Below, piece after piece: positions 1-8,231 of a DNA stretch of 64,000 nt (its first letter is position 1; every line of letters starts with the position of its first letter). Origin of the DNA: Bacteroidia bacterium (GTDB lineage: Bacteria; Bacteroidota; Bacteroidia; Flavobacteriales_D; Cryomorphaceae); contig JAUICL010000002.1 in the NCBI GenBank assembly GCA_030427905.1, positions 372,001 through 436,000 of the forward strand, given 5' to 3'. The notes beneath the pieces were generated by a model, which was not told the DNA's origin, did not search any database, and saw only the letters and a list, made by a program, of their open reading frames with translations. Position numbers and translations under genes: made by a program.

Positions 1-2
1 AC

Positions 3-530
3 GCCATAGCCCACCACGAGCTCTCCTTGCCGGGGATGGTGACCAGTGCCGAGCACCGAATGACCAAAACGGGAAAACCCTTCGGCTCCTTCGAGTTAGA
101 AGACTTTTACGACGTCAATAAGTTCTTCCTTTTCGGGGAAGACTATTTGAAGATGAAGCACTTTTTGGTGCCGGGTTCATTTCTGTTTGTGAGAGGGAAG
201 GTGGCACCGCGGAAGTGGTCGAAGACCAATGAAATGGAGTTTAAGATCACCACGATGGAGTTGCTCGCCGATGTTCGCGAAAAACTGACTAAGAAAGTGA
301 TCTTTGAATTGCGACTTAAGAACGTCACTGACAACTTGGTAGCCCAAGTCGAGGAGATCTTGTCGAAAAAGACCAAGGGAGCTACATGTCCAGTGGAATT
401 CAGGATCTTAGACCCCGACCGAAAGTTGGCGATTCGGATGCCTTCCAGATCGCGAAAAATAGATTTATCAAATGAAACGATAGAGCAATTAGATAGCCTT
501 CATGGGGTGAAATACGCCTTTAAGAGCTAA
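3..530 (+). CDS. dnaE: DNA polymerase III alpha subunit, C-terminal part (partial)
   Basis: This is the 3' end of a gene that begins before the window; the frame is open from base 3 to the stop at 528-530. The visible ~175 residues look like the C-terminal OB-fold and tail of the replicative polymerase III alpha subunit: a segment about modifying and limiting activity (GKPFGSFELEDFYD), then a strand-rich region and a basic tail with residues RDPDRKLAIRMPSRSRKI-like character. This tail binds single-stranded DNA and contacts the clamp in the family. It is followed 97 bases later by trxA, an arrangement seen in Bacteroidota. A second, shorter alpha subunit lies at 50364-53345, so this one is probably the replicative copy. 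The product call is inferred from the tail alone. Confidence 0.8.
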   Translation, partial: AIAHHELSLPGMVTSAEHRMTKTGKPFGSFELEDFYDVNKFFLFGEDYLKMKHFLVPGSFLFVRGKVAPRKWSKTNEMEFKITTMELLADVREKLTKKVIFELRLKNVTDNLVAQVEEILSKKTKGATCPVEFRILDPDRKLAIRMPSRSRKIDLSNETIEQLDSLHGVKYAFKS

Positions 531-626
531 TTTTGCATTGCAATTTTAAGTGGAAAACTTCTGAAATAGGACAGCGGTAACGAAGCTTGAAACCTTACTT
601 TAGTCAAATAATACAATAGAAATAAA

Positions 627-944
627 ATGGCAGTAGAATTCACAGAAGCAAACTTCGACGAATTGGCATTGAAATCAGATAAGCCAGTATTGGTAGATTT
701 TTGGGCTGAGTGGTGTGGACCATGTCGCATGGTTGGACCAGTAGTAGAAGAGATTGCAAGCGAGTACGATGGGAAAGCGATCATCGGAAAAGTAAACGTA
801 GATGAGAACCCAAACATCTCAATGAAATACGGAATCCGTAATATCCCAACAATCCTTTTCCTTAAGAACGGAGAGGTAGTTGACAAATCGGTAGGAGCAG
901 TTCCAAAGAACGTGCTTACTGAAAAACTCGACGGGCAGATGTAA
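627..944 (+). CDS. trxA: thioredoxin
   Basis: A 105-residue protein of normal thioredoxin length with the redox-active WCGPC motif at residues 29-33, the conserved FWAEW strand before it, and the cis-proline loop NIPTILF around residues 73-79. It reduces protein disulfides in the cytoplasm and is itself reduced by thioredoxin reductase, which is not in the window. The ATG at 627 gives the canonical N-terminus. It follows the end of dnaE in the same direction and converges on ssb, with a two-sided terminator between them. Confidence 0.97.
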   Translation: MAVEFTEANFDELALKSDKPVLVDFWAEWCGPCRMVGPVVEEIASEYDGKAIIGKVNVDENPNISMKYGIRNIPTILFLKNGEVVDKSVGAVPKNVLTEKLDGQM

Positions 945-974
945 TTCTGAGGAGAGAGAAGATTTTAAATAGAA

Positions 975-1008
975 AACGCCCCGAAGAAATTCGGGGCGTT
1001 TTTTTGTG
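975..1008. terminator. bidirectional intrinsic terminator between trxA and ssb
   Basis: A GC-rich stem (ACGCCCCGAA paired with TTCGGGGCGT) is preceded by an A-run and followed by seven T. It can therefore terminate both trxA on the plus strand and the convergent ssb on the minus strand. Confidence 0.9.
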
Positions 1009-1027
1009 CGATTTATTCTCGCCGAGT

Positions 1028-1369
1028 TTACTCCCCTTTCTTCCCAAAGAGCAAGAACTGGTCTACCCGCACTTCGGTAGCGTATCGCTTGTTGCCGTCT
1101 TTGTCTTCGTAAGAGCGGCTGGTCAGCTTCCCTTCGATGGCTACTTCTTTTCCTTTGGCGAGGAGTTTCTGCGCCAGTTCGGCTGTCTTGTTCCAAGCCA
1201 CGAGGGTGTGCCATTGGGTGTCTTGCACTTTTTGTCCGTCGGCACCTTTGTAGGAGTTGTCTGTGGCGAGCGAGAATCGCGTCATCACGGTTCCGTTGTC
1301 AAAATTGCGCGTTTCAGGATCCATTCCTAGTCTTCCGATGAGTTGTACTCTGTTTACTAAATTTTGCAT
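1028..1369 (-). CDS. ssb: single-stranded DNA-binding protein
   Basis: A 113-residue OB-fold protein. The N-terminus (MQNLVNRVQLIGRLG) and the internal DTQWHTLVAWNKTAE and GKLTSRSYEDKDG segments match bacterial SSB. It ends soon after the OB fold (QFLLFGKKGE), so it lacks the long disordered linker and acidic DDDIPF-type tail that recruits partner proteins. Such short SSBs are known in Bacteroidota as secondary copies or as homologues of prophage SSB; whether this is the housekeeping copy cannot be decided here. It is convergent with trxA and its upstream side faces the gene-free region. Confidence 0.92.
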   Translation of the reverse strand: MQNLVNRVQLIGRLGMDPETRNFDNGTVMTRFSLATDNSYKGADGQKVQDTQWHTLVAWNKTAELAQKLLAKGKEVAIEGKLTSRSYEDKDGNKRYATEVRVDQFLLFGKKGE

Positions 1370-1492
1370 GTCTTCAACAATTTAAGCGCGGGCTTTACTC
1401 AGTGATTGATTGGCATCACCCGCAGATGATTAATGGTTTTGATTTTTGATTTTGTTTTGTCTTTCGGTCAGGCCTGTTTTCGATCGACATGA

Positions 1493-1500
1493 CAAAGGTG
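1493..1500 (-). promoter_or_regulatory. possible -7 box for ssb
   Basis: On the minus strand the sequence CACCTTTG, close to the Bacteroidota TAnnTTTG box, lies about 125 bases upstream of the ssb ATG. The same string with its CTCACCCC flank recurs upstream of the AhpD-like gene at 28028-28043. No clear -33 TTG is visible, so the call is tentative. Confidence 0.35.
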
Positions 1501-1520
1501 GGGTGAGTGGGAAGGGCTAT

Positions 1521-1579
1521 CCGTTTATTAGGCGTTTACTTGCGTTTATTAAACGTTTGTAAACGTTTAGAAACGCTTA
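1521..1579. repeat. AAACGTTT-rich palindromic cluster
   Basis: Several CGTTTA/TAAACG units in both orientations form an imperfect palindrome centred near 1555. The same kind of unit occurs at 2504-2537 and 10587-10620 inside the duplicated leader repeat. Function unknown; multiple binding sites for one protein or a stem-forming element are both possible. Confidence 0.7.
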
Positions 1580-2349
1580 TTTGGTTGGTTTTGCTGGGGA
1601 AGTACTCGTTAATGGGTTGTGGATGATTTGATAGCCATCTATTAATAACTAGGCACATCGAAGCTTGTCCTGATGGGAGTAGCGGAATGGCTGAAAGTGT
1701 GAAAGGTGTATGAAGTGTGAAAACGATCTGGTGCAACCGCGAATTGCGGGATTTCATATTCCGATCACCAGTATTCATAGGTTTGAAGTTTTCATTTCCC
1801 TTTTGTCTTGATACAAAAGGGACAAAAGATCATGGCTGTAATTTTATTTCTTGAAACTCTGAAAAACGCTTCAGCGCCTTACCCAAACTCGGAAACGGCA
1901 TTCGCGAAAGCATAGCTTCCGATGCCTGACCTCTACATGGGTGCGGCGGACTTTCGCTTTTTTTCGTGTTTCTCAGAAATAAAATAAAGGCCGGCGTTTG
2001 GCTCAGTACTTACGACATTTTCTAGACGTCATAAATCCAAGCTCTGAGCCAATAGACCCATGCTGAATAGAATGGAGAACTTGATCTCAAATGTTGCCTT
2101 TTCTCCATTATACCTTTTCAATGACTACAGTATTCCAAAGGGGACAACGGCTCCCCGTTTTCGAACCATGAAGTCCAAGAAATAGTCAAGTCACATCGAA
2201 GCTTGTCCCGATCAAAGCATCGGGATGTCACTCAATGACCTGCGGGAGGTCAGTGATGTATCGAGTCTTGATCCCGACCGTCATTAACCCAGCCCCATAT
2301 TTCCTCCAGCGTATCCACGACGTATCCCCTAAGTTAGTACGGAGATGGT

Positions 2350-2404
2350 TCGCCTTAGGACCGCCATGTTACCGCCATAGAACCGCCTTAAGACCGCCTT
2401 AGAG
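2350..2404. repeat. 11-bp tandem repeat, five units
   Basis: Five consecutive 11-bp units share the core CCGCCTTA or CCGCCATA. The first is slightly divergent (TCGCCTTAGGA). The repeat lies about 35 bases before the leader repeat of the array and is not part of a reading frame. Confidence 0.8.
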
Positions 2405-2439
2405 TTGGATTTGGTTCAAAGTCAGGGGAGTGGATTTTT

Positions 2440-2663
2440 TTTTTTCGCATATTTGGGAAGGACTGGTGGAGTGAAGCGCCAAATATCGTGGAACATTCAT
2501 TATCCGTTTATAAACGTTTACAAACGTTTAATAACGGCTAATTGCAGAGCCAGTCTGGGAAAATGGTAAAAGTATAAATATCAACCCATATGTCGGATAA
2601 CACACATTAGGCCTAGGCTTGAGCTTCGGCCTACACGGTATGTGTGTTATCCAATTGTTGTGC
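2440..2663 (+). repeat. leader-like repeat of the cassette array, copy 1
   Basis: Bases 2440-2608 are nearly identical to 10523-10690. The unit contains an AAACGTTT palindrome (2504-2537) and ends in a strong inverted repeat, GGATAACACACAT (2595-2607) against ATGTGTGTTATCC (2640-2652). In this copy the arms enclose 31 bases with a smaller AGGCC/GGCCT stem. It ends with the core-like motif GTTGTGC at 2657-2663, where the first cassette begins. Its position at the head of the array suggests an attI-like role or a first attC site; that role is inference. Confidence 0.8.
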
Positions 2664-2685
2664 TTCATGCTGAAAAAACTAACCA

Positions 2686-4512
2686 ATGAAACTAAAATCA
2701 TTAACAGTAAAGAACTTCAGAGCTTACCAAGATGAAACTAAAATTGGATTTGACCAACTGACGACTATCATTGGAAAAAACGATATTGGTAAATCAACAA
2801 TTCTTGAAGCTCTTGAAATATTTTTTAATAATCAGACTGTAAAAATTGACTCATCGGATGCCAACATACGCTCAACATTAAAAACTGTTGAGATTACATG
2901 TGAGTTTACAGAATACCCTTCAGAAATATCCATTGATACATCTTCGCCAACAAATCTGAAAGATGAATATCTATTGTCAACAGACGACACCCTTGTGATT
3001 AAGAAGAGTTTTGATTGCAGCAAGAAAACACCAAGTGTTGAGATTTTTATTATCGCCAATCACCCAACTGATAAGGAAGTATCAAACCTTTTAGAGTTGA
3101 AGGAAAAGGAACTTCAAGCAATAATAAAATCAAAATCACTTGATTCTAAGCTTAAAGGAAACCCGACTATGAGAAAAGCAATTTGGGAATCTATAAGCGA
3201 CTTAAAACTTCAAACCATTGAAATTCCAGTTTCCAAGCCCAAAGAAGATGCTAAAAGGATTTGGGAACAAATTGACGGATATCTTCCAATCTTCGCATTA
3301 TTTCAAAGTGACAGGAGTAGTAGCGACTCAGACAATGAAGTGCAAGACCCAATGAAAGCGGCAATTGCGACTGCCATTTCAGAAGTTCAAAAGGAGATTA
3401 ATGATATTCAGCAAAAAGTAAAAGAGAAAGCAGAAGAAATTGCTGCAAATACTCACAAAGCACTTAAAGAGATTGATGAAAATTTAGCTAATAAATTAGA
3501 CCCAAAGTTTAATCCACCTACGCCTGCAAAATGGAATGGACTTTTCTCTATACAATTAGACACTGATGATGGAATACCTTTGAATAAAAGGGGAAGCGGT
3601 GTTAGGAGAATGATTCTTGTAAGTTTTTTCAAAGCCGAAGCCGAAAGACGTTTGAAATCCTCTTCAAAACAAAATATCATTTATGCAATTGAAGAACCTG
3701 AGACTGCTCAACACCCAAACAACCAAAAAGTATTAATAGAGTCCTTTAAATCTTTGGCAAATGAAAGTGACTGCCAAATAATTCTAACTACACATAGTCC
3801 AGGATTAGCATCCGAACTTCCTATCGAAAGTTTGAGATTCATTTTCCATGATGATTCTGGTAATTTAAAAATAGAACTTGGTGAAGGTGTTTTTCCTAGA
3901 ATCGCCAAAACTTTAGGCGTTACACCGGATAGTCGTGTTAAAGTTTTATTTTGTGTTGAAGGTCCAACTGATGTTTCCGCAATATGCGCTTTGAGCAAAG
4001 CAATGAATATTAAATACCCAGAATTACCCGACTTAACAAATGATGAAAGAGTGGCTTTTGTCTTAATGGGTGGTTCGACATTAAAACATTGGGTTAATCA
4101 TAACTATTTGAAGGAGTTGGGTAAACCTGAATTTCATTTATATGATAATGACGTCAATACATATCAACTTTCAATTGACCAAGTAAATAACCGAGAAGAT
4201 AATTCTTGTGGACAATTGACCCAAAAGCTTGAAATTGAAAGTTACTTGCATAAGGATGCAATAATTGCAGGTTTCGATATTGATATCGAAATACCTGACC
4301 ATTTGAATGGTGATGGTAAGGCTACACCGAAAATCTTCGCAGAAGCATACTCGCAGAAAGTTGGCTTCCAAAACCCAATAAAAGACACTAATGCTAAAAA
4401 ATTCTTAGCTGAAAGAGCATTTCCAAACATGACAGCTGAAATGATAGAAGAACGTGACCCAAATGGTGAAGTTAAAGGTTGGTTTGAAAAAATTAAAGAA
4501 CTACTAAATTGA
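2686..4512 (+). CDS. OLD-family ATP-dependent endonuclease (AAA ATPase plus TOPRIM)
   Basis: A 608-residue protein. An ABC/SMC-like ATPase half carries Walker A GKNDIGKST (residues 30-38), a signature region around GSGVRRM, Walker B ending in EEPE (336-339) and the H-loop THSP (369-372). A TOPRIM nuclease half follows with VEGPTD (424-429) and YDND (486-489). The order is that of OLD nucleases, which nick or degrade DNA; relatives act in phage exclusion (P2 Old, GajA). No UvrD-like GajB helicase is adjacent, so it is a stand-alone class 1 type and not a Gabija pair. It is the only gene of cassette 1, starting 29 bases after the core and ending 12 bases before the next element. Confidence 0.88.
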   Translation: MKLKSLTVKNFRAYQDETKIGFDQLTTIIGKNDIGKSTILEALEIFFNNQTVKIDSSDANIRSTLKTVEITCEFTEYPSEISIDTSSPTNLKDEYLLSTDDTLVIKKSFDCSKKTPSVEIFIIANHPTDKEVSNLLELKEKELQAIIKSKSLDSKLKGNPTMRKAIWESISDLKLQTIEIPVSKPKEDAKRIWEQIDGYLPIFALFQSDRSSSDSDNEVQDPMKAAIATAISEVQKEINDIQQKVKEKAEEIAANTHKALKEIDENLANKLDPKFNPPTPAKWNGLFSIQLDTDDGIPLNKRGSGVRRMILVSFFKAEAERRLKSSSKQNIIYAIEEPETAQHPNNQKVLIESFKSLANESDCQIILTTHSPGLASELPIESLRFIFHDDSGNLKIELGEGVFPRIAKTLGVTPDSRVKVLFCVEGPTDVSAICALSKAMNIKYPELPDLTNDERVAFVLMGGSTLKHWVNHNYLKELGKPEFHLYDNDVNTYQLSIDQVNNREDNSCGQLTQKLEIESYLHKDAIIAGFDIDIEIPDHLNGDGKATPKIFAEAYSQKVGFQNPIKDTNAKKFLAERAFPNMTAEMIEERDPNGEVKGWFEKIKELLN

Positions 4513-4523
4513 AAAGCACGAAA

Positions 4524-4657
4524 GCACAACAATGGGTATAAAACATAGGGCGGGCAGTGGTTTCCGCAAGTATTCGGCATTTAGCAAGCTTTGTCTCGGT
4601 GGACAAGTATGCAGCTTTGAAATGCCCTACGTTTCATACCCGAAACCGATAGCTGCT
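4524..4657 (+). repeat. attC-like site closing cassette 1
   Basis: It opens with GCACAAC (4524-4530), the complement of the cassette 1 start GTTGTGC. Arms GGGTATAAAACATAGGGC (4534-4551) and GCCCTACGTTTCATACCC (4624-4641) pair with two G-T type differences. It ends with GATAGCTGCT (4648-4657), the start of cassette 2. Confidence 0.8.
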
Positions 4658-4664
4658 ATTTAAA

Positions 4665-5189
4665 ATGACGACTCAGAAATTAAAGAATATAATAAACCAC
4701 TACCGAAAATGGAAAGGGGGAAATCCAGATACTTGGGTTGAACATTGTGTAGCGCAAAAAGACTTGAAAAACACCATTATTTATGCGGCACTTTCTGAGA
4801 ATCATTTAGGTAAACGTAATGGACATCAAAGACGACTTAAGAAACTCAACCTCGAGAAGTTTGCCGCTAAACTTGTTGACAATATCAAAAAAATTGAAGA
4901 CGCACGAACATTTGAAGAATTGTTGAAAATCGTTGAAAGTTGCAGAATAAAAGGAGTTGGTGAACTTGCTTGTTACGATGCTGCGAACAGAATTGGAGCC
5001 AAACTCGGATTATCCCCAGACTTAATCTACCTACACGCAGGAACGAGAAGGGGAGCAGAAAAGCTGTTGGGGAAAAGATTGAAAGGCAAGTCTATAAGAA
5101 AGACAGATTTACCGAATACATTCCAAGGTGACGACATAACACCAGCTGAAATTGAAGATATACTTTGTATTTATAAAAACAGATTTTAA
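4665..5189 (+). CDS. hypothetical protein with helix-hairpin-helix-like segment
   Basis: I do not recognise a named family. The 174-residue protein is basic and mostly helical. Residues ~94-125 (CRIKGVGELACYDAANRIG) read like a helix-hairpin-helix motif, the DNA-contacting element of HhH glycosylases and related proteins, but no catalytic Lys/Asp of a glycosylase can be placed. The start codon lies 17 bases after the cassette core. It is the first of three plus-strand genes in cassette 2, followed after 10 bases by the repeat protein. A DNA-binding role is a weak inference. Confidence 0.5.
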   Translation: MTTQKLKNIINHYRKWKGGNPDTWVEHCVAQKDLKNTIIYAALSENHLGKRNGHQRRLKKLNLEKFAAKLVDNIKKIEDARTFEELLKIVESCRIKGVGELACYDAANRIGAKLGLSPDLIYLHAGTRRGAEKLLGKRLKGKSIRKTDLPNTFQGDDITPAEIEDILCIYKNRF

Positions 5190-5199
5190 AACTGAAAAT

Positions 5200-5478
5200 A
5201 TGAGCAAACTTTATCCAACAGCAAGTAACTCAATAGATAGCTATGGATTGCCTGCATTAGAAATAAGAGATAAAAAGGTTTATCCAACCGTAAATAACGA
5301 GTTACACGATTATGGATTACCAGTCTACGAAATAAGAGATGACAAATTGTACCCAACCGTACACAATTCAATTGATAGCTATGGTTTGCCTGTATTTGAA
5401 ATTAGGGGAATTAATATTTATCCGACTATTCACAACGAAAAGTATGATTACGGATTAAGTGCGTTCGAGATAAGATAA
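5200..5478 (+). CDS. small four-repeat protein (YPT..N...DYGLP..EIR repeats)
   Basis: A 92-residue protein made almost wholly of four tandem repeats of 23 residues (the last is 21). The consensus is [KN]-[LVI]-Y-P-T-x-x-N-x-x-x-[DS]-Y-G-L-P-x-[FLY]-E-I-R. I chose the ATG at 5200 because the frame opens upstream inside the previous gene and the repeat pattern begins two residues after this Met. Repeats 1 and 3 resemble each other (NSIDSYGLP) and so do 2 and 4 (N.....DYGL), which suggests duplication of a two-repeat unit. Short strand-turn-strand repeats of this kind may close into a small beta barrel or propeller. No signal peptide. Function unknown. Confidence 0.7.
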   Translation: MSKLYPTASNSIDSYGLPALEIRDKKVYPTVNNELHDYGLPVYEIRDDKLYPTVHNSIDSYGLPVFEIRGINIYPTIHNEKYDYGLSAFEIR

Positions 5479-5497
5479 AAGAAAAACAGTCAAGAAT

Positions 5498-6109
5498 ATG
5501 TTTAACAAATCAAAAAAAGCGATAGAAACTCTGAACAGACACCTATCTGAATTGGATTCAATATCAAATGTTAGACAAGGAAATAATTGGAAGGCGTCTC
5601 TTAAAGACACTTTGGATTTATATATCGGACCTGACTCATCTCTTTCAACAAGATTAGATGGACTTTATTTCACTCGGAAAGAATCTTATGTTCCAGAAGG
5701 TGTAATTGGATTATTCACCAATCACGTATATGACGAGTCCTTAAAAGAAAACTTTAAAGACCTAATAAATAATGCGATAAAACACATCCAATCGAATGGA
5801 ATTTTCAAGGATTCTGCTCGCAAGAACTTCCTTGGACAATTTGGAAACACAGAAATTATAAGTGGTTTGGTTGTAGCTGCGGGGTTAATTTATGGAATTG
5901 GTAACTACTTCGGAAAACTTGAAAAGGACAGGGAAGTTTTTCAGTCTGAAAAGCTAAAAGAGAAAATGGAAAGTCAAATTCAAAATTTACAGTCCGAAAA
6001 AAATCTGACGATTAAGGAGTACGATGACTTTAGATTGAAATCAACCAAAACTATTGATTCACTTCAAAACGAAATAAATAAGCTTAAAGAATCCAATAAG
6101 AAAAAATAA
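5498..6109 (+). CDS. hypothetical membrane-anchored coiled-coil protein
   Basis: A 203-residue protein that I do not recognise. The N-terminal ~120 residues look globular and cytoplasmic. A single hydrophobic segment follows (IISGLVVAAGLIYGIGNYFG, about 119-138), then a highly charged Lys/Glu-rich helix to the C-terminus (about 140-203) that should form a coiled coil. It is the last gene of cassette 2, with its stop six bases before the attC-like element, and is 19 bases downstream of the repeat protein, so the three genes are probably co-transcribed. No catalytic motif is visible. Confidence 0.55.
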   Translation: MFNKSKKAIETLNRHLSELDSISNVRQGNNWKASLKDTLDLYIGPDSSLSTRLDGLYFTRKESYVPEGVIGLFTNHVYDESLKENFKDLINNAIKHIQSNGIFKDSARKNFLGQFGNTEIISGLVVAAGLIYGIGNYFGKLEKDREVFQSEKLKEKMESQIQNLQSEKNLTIKEYDDFRLKSTKTIDSLQNEINKLKESNKKK

Positions 6110-6114
6110 AAACA

Positions 6115-6246
6115 GCAGCTAACAAAGCATATAGCTTATGGCGGGTGAACCGCTGCCAGCAAGGTTTTCACTCCGTAGTCAGCTATAATTTCGGTGGACA
6201 AGACAGTGCCTCGAAACCGCCACAAGCCATATGCAAACCGTTGTGC
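6115..6246 (+). repeat. attC-like site closing cassette 2
   Basis: It opens with GCAGCTAAC (6115-6123), complementary to the cassette 2 start GATAGCTGC except for one base. Arms are GCATATAGCTTATGGCGG (6127-6144) and CCGCCACAAGCCATATGC (6217-6234). It ends with GTTGTGC (6240-6246), the start of cassette 3. It is closely related in sequence to the site at 11326-11460. Confidence 0.85.
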
Positions 6247-6302
6247 ACCAGCATAGAAAAGATATTACCAACAAATGAAATCAATGTGGATTTATTATTG
6301 AG

Positions 6303-6890
6303 ATGCATGAATCACTAATCCAAAATATTAAGGCACATGTTCCTCTAACAGAAAATGAGGTAGAACTTATTCAGGAGGCTTTTAAAGAAAGAAAACTTAA
6401 AAAGAAAGAGCACCTCTTGCAAAAAGGCGATAATTCCAATCACATGCGCTTTGTTTCCGAAGGATGCTTGAAAGTCTATTCTATTGATGAGGATGGTCAA
6501 GAGCATGTTCTGCAGTTTGGCATTTCCGGCTGGTGGATCAATGACCTTTATGCTTTTCTTACCCAGACTCCGGCCACTTTTTTCATACAGTCCATTACCG
6601 AAAGTACTGTGCTTCAGATTCATCGTGACCGACTCAATCAATTGTATGATGAGGTGCCAATGATAGACCGTTTCTTTCGAATCAAAACACAAAATGGTTA
6701 TGTCGCCCTTCAGGAGCGAACGATTCGATCCATGAGTGAAACTGCTGAACAGAGATACAGTCAATTCATCAGTCGCTACCGGGACATAGAGCAGCAAATT
6801 CCTCAGTATTTGATTGCCTCTTATTTGGGTGTAACCCCTGAACATCTCAGTGCCATCCGTAAAAAAATGAGCACCAACAACCTTTCTTAA
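6303..6890 (+). CDS. Crp/Fnr-family transcriptional regulator
   Basis: A 195-residue protein with an N-terminal cyclic-nucleotide-binding-like beta roll (about 15-115, with EGCLKVYSIDEDGQEHVLQFGI) and a C-terminal helix-turn-helix (IPQYLIASYLGVTPEHLSAIRKKM, about 165-188). This is the usual short Bacteroidota type. No cysteine cluster for an Fnr iron-sulfur centre is seen and the cAMP-binding residues are not intact, so the ligand is unknown. It leads a plus-strand run of six genes in cassette 3 and probably controls them; position is the only evidence. Confidence 0.88.
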   Translation: MHESLIQNIKAHVPLTENEVELIQEAFKERKLKKKEHLLQKGDNSNHMRFVSEGCLKVYSIDEDGQEHVLQFGISGWWINDLYAFLTQTPATFFIQSITESTVLQIHRDRLNQLYDEVPMIDRFFRIKTQNGYVALQERTIRSMSETAEQRYSQFISRYRDIEQQIPQYLIASYLGVTPEHLSAIRKKMSTNNLS

Positions 6891-6956
6891 GATACCTTAA
6901 TTTTTTTGTTGTCCATGAGTTGGAGCTTTGTATTGAAAAAATTAAAACAATACAAG

Positions 6957-7784
6957 ATGAAAATTTTAAACAACAAAATTATGCTTACTAACAGAAGGTC
7001 CATTGGCTTATTATTAGCATTTTCTATGGTTGTAACATTGGGTTGGTCACAAACCCAAACTCAAGAAAACATCAGCCTATCATTTAGTGATGGTAGAGCA
7101 GATGTTGTTGGGGTGGAAAGTATTAATTCGATACTAAGTGAAGTTGGTGTAAGGGTGAGCACCGTTAATTTGACTCGTGATGCAATACCCATTCTTAACC
7201 TTTCAAAAGATAGGGCTCTAAATAAGGACGAGGCAGACAAGCTGATTGATATGTTCTATCTGGACAGGAAGGAATTATTATCTCAAATAGAAAGAGCAGG
7301 AAGAAAACCTGAAGCACACAGAGGTGGTTTTTTATCGACAAAAGAAGACGAAATGGCTCCGTATCCAAAAGTATATGATATGAACGCTTTATCCCCTGAA
7401 ATCACAGTGTTTCTGCAGGAAAAGTTCGGCAAACTACATGTGAATAGCTCGAATAACGGTGTTGGTATAGATGAGGTAATGACGATAGTGTCTGGAGGTC
7501 CGTGGACATGGTTTTTTGCTTTACCAAACGATGTTGTGGCAAAACTTACTTTAGGACGTGTGGGTCTTGATGATTTAGGATGGCGGATAAGTTACCCTGG
7601 TCTTGTTCCTCATGGCGGGTACTTTGATGCAGAATATGGATTAGTAGTTGCTTTTGCTCATGGGCCAGAAAGATTCGTAATGCGCTATGAAGAACCTACA
7701 ATAGAAAATGACAAATGGATGGGGGATAATCCGTGGATTGATTTCTCCGGTAAAGCTCCTAAACTCTTGGAAAAAAGCAGATGA
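6957..7784 (+). CDS. hypothetical exported protein
   Basis: I chose the ATG at 6957 because it gives a short basic start followed by a hydrophobic signal peptide (RRSIGLLLAFSMVVTLGWSQ) with likely cleavage near residue 33. A second possible start is at 6981. The mature part, about 240 residues, is not a family I recognise; it contains GGPWTWFFALP and an FAHGPERFVMRYEEPT stretch. The stop overlaps the start of the transporter gene by four bases (ATGA), so the two are translationally coupled. It sits downstream of the Crp/Fnr gene. Confidence 0.6.
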   Translation: MKILNNKIMLTNRRSIGLLLAFSMVVTLGWSQTQTQENISLSFSDGRADVVGVESINSILSEVGVRVSTVNLTRDAIPILNLSKDRALNKDEADKLIDMFYLDRKELLSQIERAGRKPEAHRGGFLSTKEDEMAPYPKVYDMNALSPEITVFLQEKFGKLHVNSSNNGVGIDEVMTIVSGGPWTWFFALPNDVVAKLTLGRVGLDDLGWRISYPGLVPHGGYFDAEYGLVVAFAHGPERFVMRYEEPTIENDKWMGDNPWIDFSGKAPKLLEKSR

Positions 7785-8227
7785 ACAACACAATATTACT
7801 TCTGCTCTCCTTTGCAGTTGGGGTTATGGTAGTGATCCAGGGCGGAATAAACTCCCGTTTAGGTATTCTACTAAACAATTCACTACTGGCGACTTCCACG
7901 GCACTTACCATGGGTGCAAGTTTCACGATGATCGCGGTGTTGATCACCGTTCGACAGTTTCCAAGCATGCCTGAAATTAAGGAAGTACCAGTGTACATGT
8001 GGATTTCAGGAGGATTATTGAGCTTTATGGCGGTAACGCTGTTTTACTACCTGATTCCTCGATTAGGAATTTCTACAGCCGTGACATTTGGTCTTGCCGG
8101 GCAAATCATTTTTGCTGCTGTTGCAGGACATTTCGGTTGGTTTAACATGCCTTTAGAACCCATAACAGTGAAGAAAATTATAGGACTGTTCGTGATGATC
8201 ACGGGTGTCATACTCATCAAATCATAA
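7781..8227 (+). CDS. DMT-superfamily membrane transporter (YdcZ/DUF606-like)
   Basis: A 148-residue protein with five hydrophobic helices, the size of the half-length DMT proteins of the YdcZ/DUF606 type. It begins NNTILLLLSFAVGVMVVIQGGIN, where the VIQGGINSRLG stretch is characteristic. It probably works as a dimer in the inner membrane; the substrate is unknown. It overlaps the preceding gene by four bases and is followed after four bases by a GNAT gene. Confidence 0.8.
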   Translation: MNNTILLLLSFAVGVMVVIQGGINSRLGILLNNSLLATSTALTMGASFTMIAVLITVRQFPSMPEIKEVPVYMWISGGLLSFMAVTLFYYLIPRLGISTAVTFGLAGQIIFAAVAGHFGWFNMPLEPITVKKIIGLFVMITGVILIKS

Positions 8228-8231
8228 ACAA

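Larger units (their letters stand above)
1370..2439. other. gene-free region between ssb and the cassette array
   Basis: About 1.07 kb with no coding sequence that I can support. It holds an AAACGTTT-rich cluster (1521-1579), a perfect 9-bp hairpin (CCCTTTTGT at 1798-1806 with ACAAAAGGG at 1813-1821), a stretch around 1830-2000 that I cannot assign but which reads like decayed repeat DNA, and a five-unit 11-bp tandem repeat (2350-2404). It probably represents the worn outer edge of the mobile region beside it. Confidence 0.6.

Noticed and set aside
1536-1778. 80-codon minus-strand frame in the gene-free region
   Set aside because: It crosses the AAACGTTT cluster and has no recognisable pattern, start context or neighbours that support it.
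2500-2663. Replication origin
   Set aside because: TTATCC strings and AT-rich repeats invite a DnaA-box reading, but no full TTATCCACA cluster or dnaA gene is present and the sequence occurs twice within mobile DNA.
2686-4512. Gabija defence system
   Set aside because: Only an OLD-type nuclease is present. The UvrD-like GajB helicase that defines Gabija is not adjacent, and the next genes are unrelated and in another cassette.
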